From Diogma glabrata (taxonomy: Eukaryota > Arthropoda > Insecta > Diptera > Cylindrotomidae), in assembly GCA_963693315.1 (NCBI GenBank), contig OY856187.1:378547306-378611305 (forward strand): 64,000 nucleotides of DNA, read 5' to 3'. Below the pieces are notes generated by a model, which was given only the letters and a program-made list of their open reading frames with translations, did not search any database and was not told the DNA's origin. The position numbers and the translations under genes were made by a program. This document shows, piece by piece, positions 60,560 through 64,000 of the stretch (the stretch's first letter is position 1; every line of letters starts with the position of its first letter).

Positions 60560-62690
60560 GTCCCACCTAAAAAAATAAATATAGCGCTGCGTGGAAGGTG
60601 ACGTTACAGATACCGGGCGACCTGCAGGTGTAATTTGTCTTGTCTATGTATCAGATCTCTACGTAGATGTACTTATGTTTTTCTCGTGGGAATTTAAAAA
60701 AAAAACAATTAAAAAAAAAAATAGGCCCAGAAACCCTACTGGGACCTCTGCGAGGACGGCAGCATCATGCCGACCAACTGGAGCAAAGTAGTAACCGGAC
60801 GGTACTAGCTAACACATTTCCAGAAGTGGTCAGCGAAAATCTCGGGTCGAGCCCAGTTTCCAGAGATGATGGTTGGTATCGAAATCATGAATAATTGATA
60901 GCGTGTACCTATCTTCAATCTTTGGAGCTGCACAAGACAGCGACTAGTCTACTGGACCAGGTTTGGTCTGGTGCCAAACTGGAAGTGATGAATGTAGTGG
61001 ATATACCAAGCCGAACGAGAGCTCGTGCTTGAATGCCTGCAAAGCCACAAGATTCAGATAGCTAAGCTTGCTACCAAGAATGGCGGCAGGTCAGCTATCA
61101 TTCTTATTAATAAATAAGGAACCGTTGGCTCATCTATCTGAAAGTGATGGATTGATAAAATTCGGCTTTGTAGCAGTCAACTTGAAGTAATTATAAAAGA
61201 ATGAGGCTTAGGATCTGAATCGGTTGGAGATGCTTTCTCCAAGCAGGGATTCCCGGTAGATGCAGGACGCAAGTCTGTTTTTTTGTAGTGTCCAACAACT
61301 GGTACCGATAGTGACGGTATCGGTGGAGCTTCGTTGCGTGCTCCTTGATGACAACTATCTTAACTCAAGTGAAGAGTTGGATGTTTCGGTTGTGGAGGTG
61401 TGGAGGGAATGACTCATACCAAAGTTTCTCCAAGTCAACCTCCACCACTGAAAAGAAGCGAATGCTCTTTTGCTTAATTTGACAGGATAGGATCTAAATG
61501 TTGTCTTGATCTAAGAACCCATCTTGATCTAAGTTTTCCATGACCAGGTACTTAGACCCAAAACTCAAACCTACTAACTGTTGTTTGTAAAATACGCTGG
61601 TAAAGTTCGTTTCTGCATTCTGGCTATATGCGGCAAAAACATGTTTCTATTTACAGGTCATGGCGATGCAAACTGCGGCGGGCCTGGAGCTCAATATCCA
61701 GATTTTCTGGATCATTTCGTTTTGATCCCTGATAGGGTACGTAACCTGTCTCGGGAGCTCATAGATGAAAAGTCGGAGCCATTATTAGATGTGATACTAA
61801 TGCACACCATACGATTTAAAGCAGCAGCGACACCGATGTACGAGGTGAGTTACTTCTTGATTTTAGTATTAGCACAAATCATAGCTATTTGCAATGTGGG
61901 CAACAACCCCCCCTTTATAACCTCTAAAAGAGAAAAAGTGTTGGATGTTACTTTTGTCTCTGACTTCATTTCTAACAGAGTACTTAACTGAGCAGTGTCT
62001 GAAAACCACTCCTTTTCTGATCATCGCTATCTGCAATTCGAATTAGACACCTTTAGAAGTGACTCGCTCCCAGTTGTAGTCCCAAAAACTTCTGAATCTA
62101 CATACGACTTGGATAAATTGGTAGACACGCACGCACTGATTCTTTCAGTGAAGCCTCTCTTGGGTTTCGCGCTCTCAGCAGATCGAAGGGCAAATCATAT
62201 CCACCATGGTGGACGAAAAAACTCCAGGCTTCTCGCCAGGAGTGTAAGAAGCTTTTCAAAAATGCAATGAAAACTAGGTTTGTATTGGAAATCTTACAGG
62301 GCAGTCCTTAAACATTATAAATATGAGTTGAGAAATGCGAAAAATGATTCCTGGAGGAATCTGTTCTACTGTAACGAAATACAGGAATCCTATGAGGAAT
62401 TAGAACTTCGCCAAATTTTATCCGCTTGTACCATCGTTCTAGGTTATCTTCAACTACCGGATGGCCAGTGGACCACTTCCCGCGCGGTGTTCTTAGAAAT
62501 CCAGCGGTCGTGACGCGTGGTACTCGCACTAATCAGGACTTCGCCGAACAAATCATTACCACAGGTAAAATCTTGCGGGCTGTTAACTTTAAGCTCTTTA
62601 AGTCTGTTGGATCAGATGAGATCATCCCTGGAAACATTAAAAAAACCAGTGATCTAGCCATTCTAGGGCTGTTGTGATATTACGGTGCAC
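60560..62690 (+). mobile_element. R1/LOA-type LINE, decayed (gag-like region, endonuclease, start of RT)
   Basis: A Ser-rich first region (about 60900-61450) has DIPSRTRARA and QIAKLATKNGGRSAIILINK-like frames. The endonuclease follows (about 61490-62130): GKVRFCILAICGKNMFLFTG, then AICNVGNNPPFITSKREKVL and DVTFVSDFISNRVLN. After an in-frame stop it continues with SENHSFSDHRYLQFELDTF, where the catalytic SDH motif is intact. The linker (YWKSYRAVLKHYKYELRNAK) and the RT entry (FKLFKSVGSDEIIPGNIKKT at 62580-62645) end it. The rest of RT is absent. Confidence 0.78.
61581..61991 (+). pseudogene. LINE endonuclease ORF of the 60.5-62.7 kb element
   Basis: 136 codons. GKVRFCILAICGKNMFLF matches the strand KVRTCILAKS.LNIFLL in related elements, followed by a diverged middle and the conserved CNVGNNPPFITSKREKVLDV. 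The DFN motif region is not preserved. The ORF ends at a stop at 61991, just before the SDHRYLQFE motif. Confidence 0.72.
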
Positions 62691-62759
62691 GTTATTACTA
62701 TGTCACATTCATTGAATAGTAGGCGATGCTTGAACAATTTTTTTTGTGAATATCTTTTA

Positions 62760-64000
62760 CAAAAAATTATTTTTAAATTAGAATGAAAATTAATTAAATT
62801 TTGTCCAATTATCGTTTATGTGGCGTTTGACAGCTATCATGGTCCACCGGAACCTGTATTTATATAGATTGTGTAATGTCGAACAATTGTTTACCGAACC
62901 TAGTGGAACTCCCGGTACTACAACAAATTTTGAAAATGAAGTTATATAAAATAATGAAGAAAATAGTGAAGATGATTTGAATTGCCGATTAATTGGATCT
63001 TTTATACGTGTTTTGCAAATTAATATTGAGGGCATGACAAAATCAAAAGTAGAGTATTTATTGGCTTTTTCTAATAATTGTGATGTTCTTTCTCCAAGAG
63101 TCCCATGCCCGGGATGAAGAACAATTTTTAAGCTATGGTTTGATTGAAAATTTCGTAGTGTTTATTCTATTCATCATGAGCATCATGGAATTGCCATTTT
63201 TGTTCGTTCTTCTCTTGTGCAAGATTGTTCAACTATTTTTAAACTTGTTGATGGTTCCATTGAATATATAGCAATCAAGTTGGGTAATTTGACAATTTTA
63301 AATATATATCGTTGCCAGTTTTTGATTACTCTTCTATTTATATGCGTGATTTCAACAGCCATCACAATTTGTGGGGATATGATGATAATAATGAAAATGG
63401 AGAATTTCTTGTTGATTGGAGTTTACAAAATAAAATAAATTTAGTTTATGATTCGAAAAGTAGACCGACGTTTCATTCTGGTCGTTTGAATCTTGGTTAT
63501 AATCCGGATTTATGTTTCGTGTCATCTGATTATCATCTATCAGTACTATCTGTAACAAGAAATGTTCTCAACCGTTTTCCTCGTAGTCAACATCGTTGTG
63601 TTGTTTTGGACATTGGAATAAAAATTCCAATAATTCATTCATTGGAAAATCCTCGATTGAATTTCAGAAAAGCAAATTGGAATAGTTTTGGTGATGCAAT
63701 TGATATGAGTTTTCGCTGGATCTCTCCTATTATTGGAAATTATAACCGTTTTGTATCTATGCCAATATCGTCTGCAAAAAATTTCAATTCTAGATGTTTT
63801 CGAAAAACATACATCCCTAGTTGGGACGAAGATTGTAATCACCTATGGCAACCATATCAATCAACTGAAATTGGAGAACAATTAATGGATAAACTAAATC
63901 ACTCTCGTAAAGAAAATTGGATTGATCTGGTTGAAAAAATGGATTTCCAACATTCGAATAGAAAAGCATGGTGTTTTCTTAAAAAAGCAGGTGACTCTAA
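62760..64000 (+). mobile_element. LINE (I/Jockey group) endonuclease and linker, running off the window
   Basis: Frames at 63080-63300 carry endonuclease strands (HEHHGIAIFVRSSLVQDCST, FKLVDGSIEYIAIKLGNLTI, LNIYRCQ). At 63345 a different + frame takes over and stays open to the window end: DFNSHHNLWGYDDNNENGEF, KSRPTFHSGRLNLGYNPDLC, FVSSDYHLSVLSVTRN, then FPRSQHRCVVLDIGIKIPII. A linker with NFRKANWNSFGDAI and YNRFVSMPISSAKNFNSRCF, and KAWCFLKKAG near 63965, follows. This is the usual endonuclease-to-RT segment; RT should begin just beyond 64000. Confidence 0.82.
63345..64000 (+). pseudogene. LINE endonuclease end and RT linker, partial at window edge
   Basis: Over 200 codons are open without a Met at the start because an upstream frameshift separates it from the N-terminal part of the endonuclease. 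GDxN-type motif as DFNSHHNLWGYD; the SQHR motif (SDH position) as FPRSQHRCVVL. The clean frame suggests a younger copy than the neighbouring LINE. Confidence 0.78.

Overview
This is an AT-rich, intron-bearing animal genome window, very probably from an insect; I cannot name the order. One host gene dominates it: a DCAF15 orthologue (substrate receptor of CUL4-DDB1 ubiquitin ligases) on the + strand. I assembled it as six exons, 8412..8609, 8677..8795, 18426..18539, 18618..20095, 36118..36647 and 36727..37191. All splice phases agree and the frame is open for 967 codons. A second host gene is represented only by a 58-codon terminal exon on the - strand at 55568..55744. No bacterial-type features, CRISPR arrays or rRNA genes are visible.

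Nearly everything else is mobile DNA, mostly broken. Left of DCAF15: short tandem repeats (1-1015), a decayed Ty3/Gypsy pol (2604-5352, -) cut by a 5'-truncated RTE LINE (5353-6543, +), and a pogo-like MITE (7134-7593). Intron 2 (9.6 kb) holds LINE 3'-end remnants, a second RTE copy (10480-12742, -), a Jockey RT fragment, an RNase-H-bearing LINE (13271-16050, -) and a minisatellite-type element (16394-18342) that has itself received an insert with a tRNA-like core.

Intron 4 (16 kb) holds a Jockey-type LINE (20520-22640, -) containing a 241-bp hAT MITE with a perfect 8-bp target duplication, a third RTE copy, another Jockey element (24251-26190, +), and a four-level nest at 26648-35045. In that nest, long inverted arms enclose a second minisatellite-type element, which encloses a 4.7-kb hAT-like element, which encloses a chimeric Jockey fragment and a 148-bp palindrome. 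A long CT microsatellite lies about 300 bp upstream of the exon 5 splice acceptor.

Right of DCAF15: two foldback MITEs, an ORF resembling the N-terminal half of a tyrosine recombinase (40943-41377, -), a large inverted-repeat element (41562-46099) carrying remnants of a protein family I recognise only by its motifs, and a structurally complete but mutated Ty3/Gypsy element with two 372-bp LTRs (46457-53478, -). After the orphan terminal exon come another foldback MITE, the longest RTE copy (57295-60377, +) with an uninterrupted 482-codon RT ORF, and two further LINEs (60560-62690 and 62760-64000, the last running off the edge).

The host story is one gene whose exons stay intact while two of its introns act as a transposon graveyard. 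The most unusual structures are the nested foldback/minisatellite/hAT unit in intron 4 and the large-inverted-repeat element at 41.5-46.1 kb. Family assignments rest on motif recognition by eye; no database search was run.
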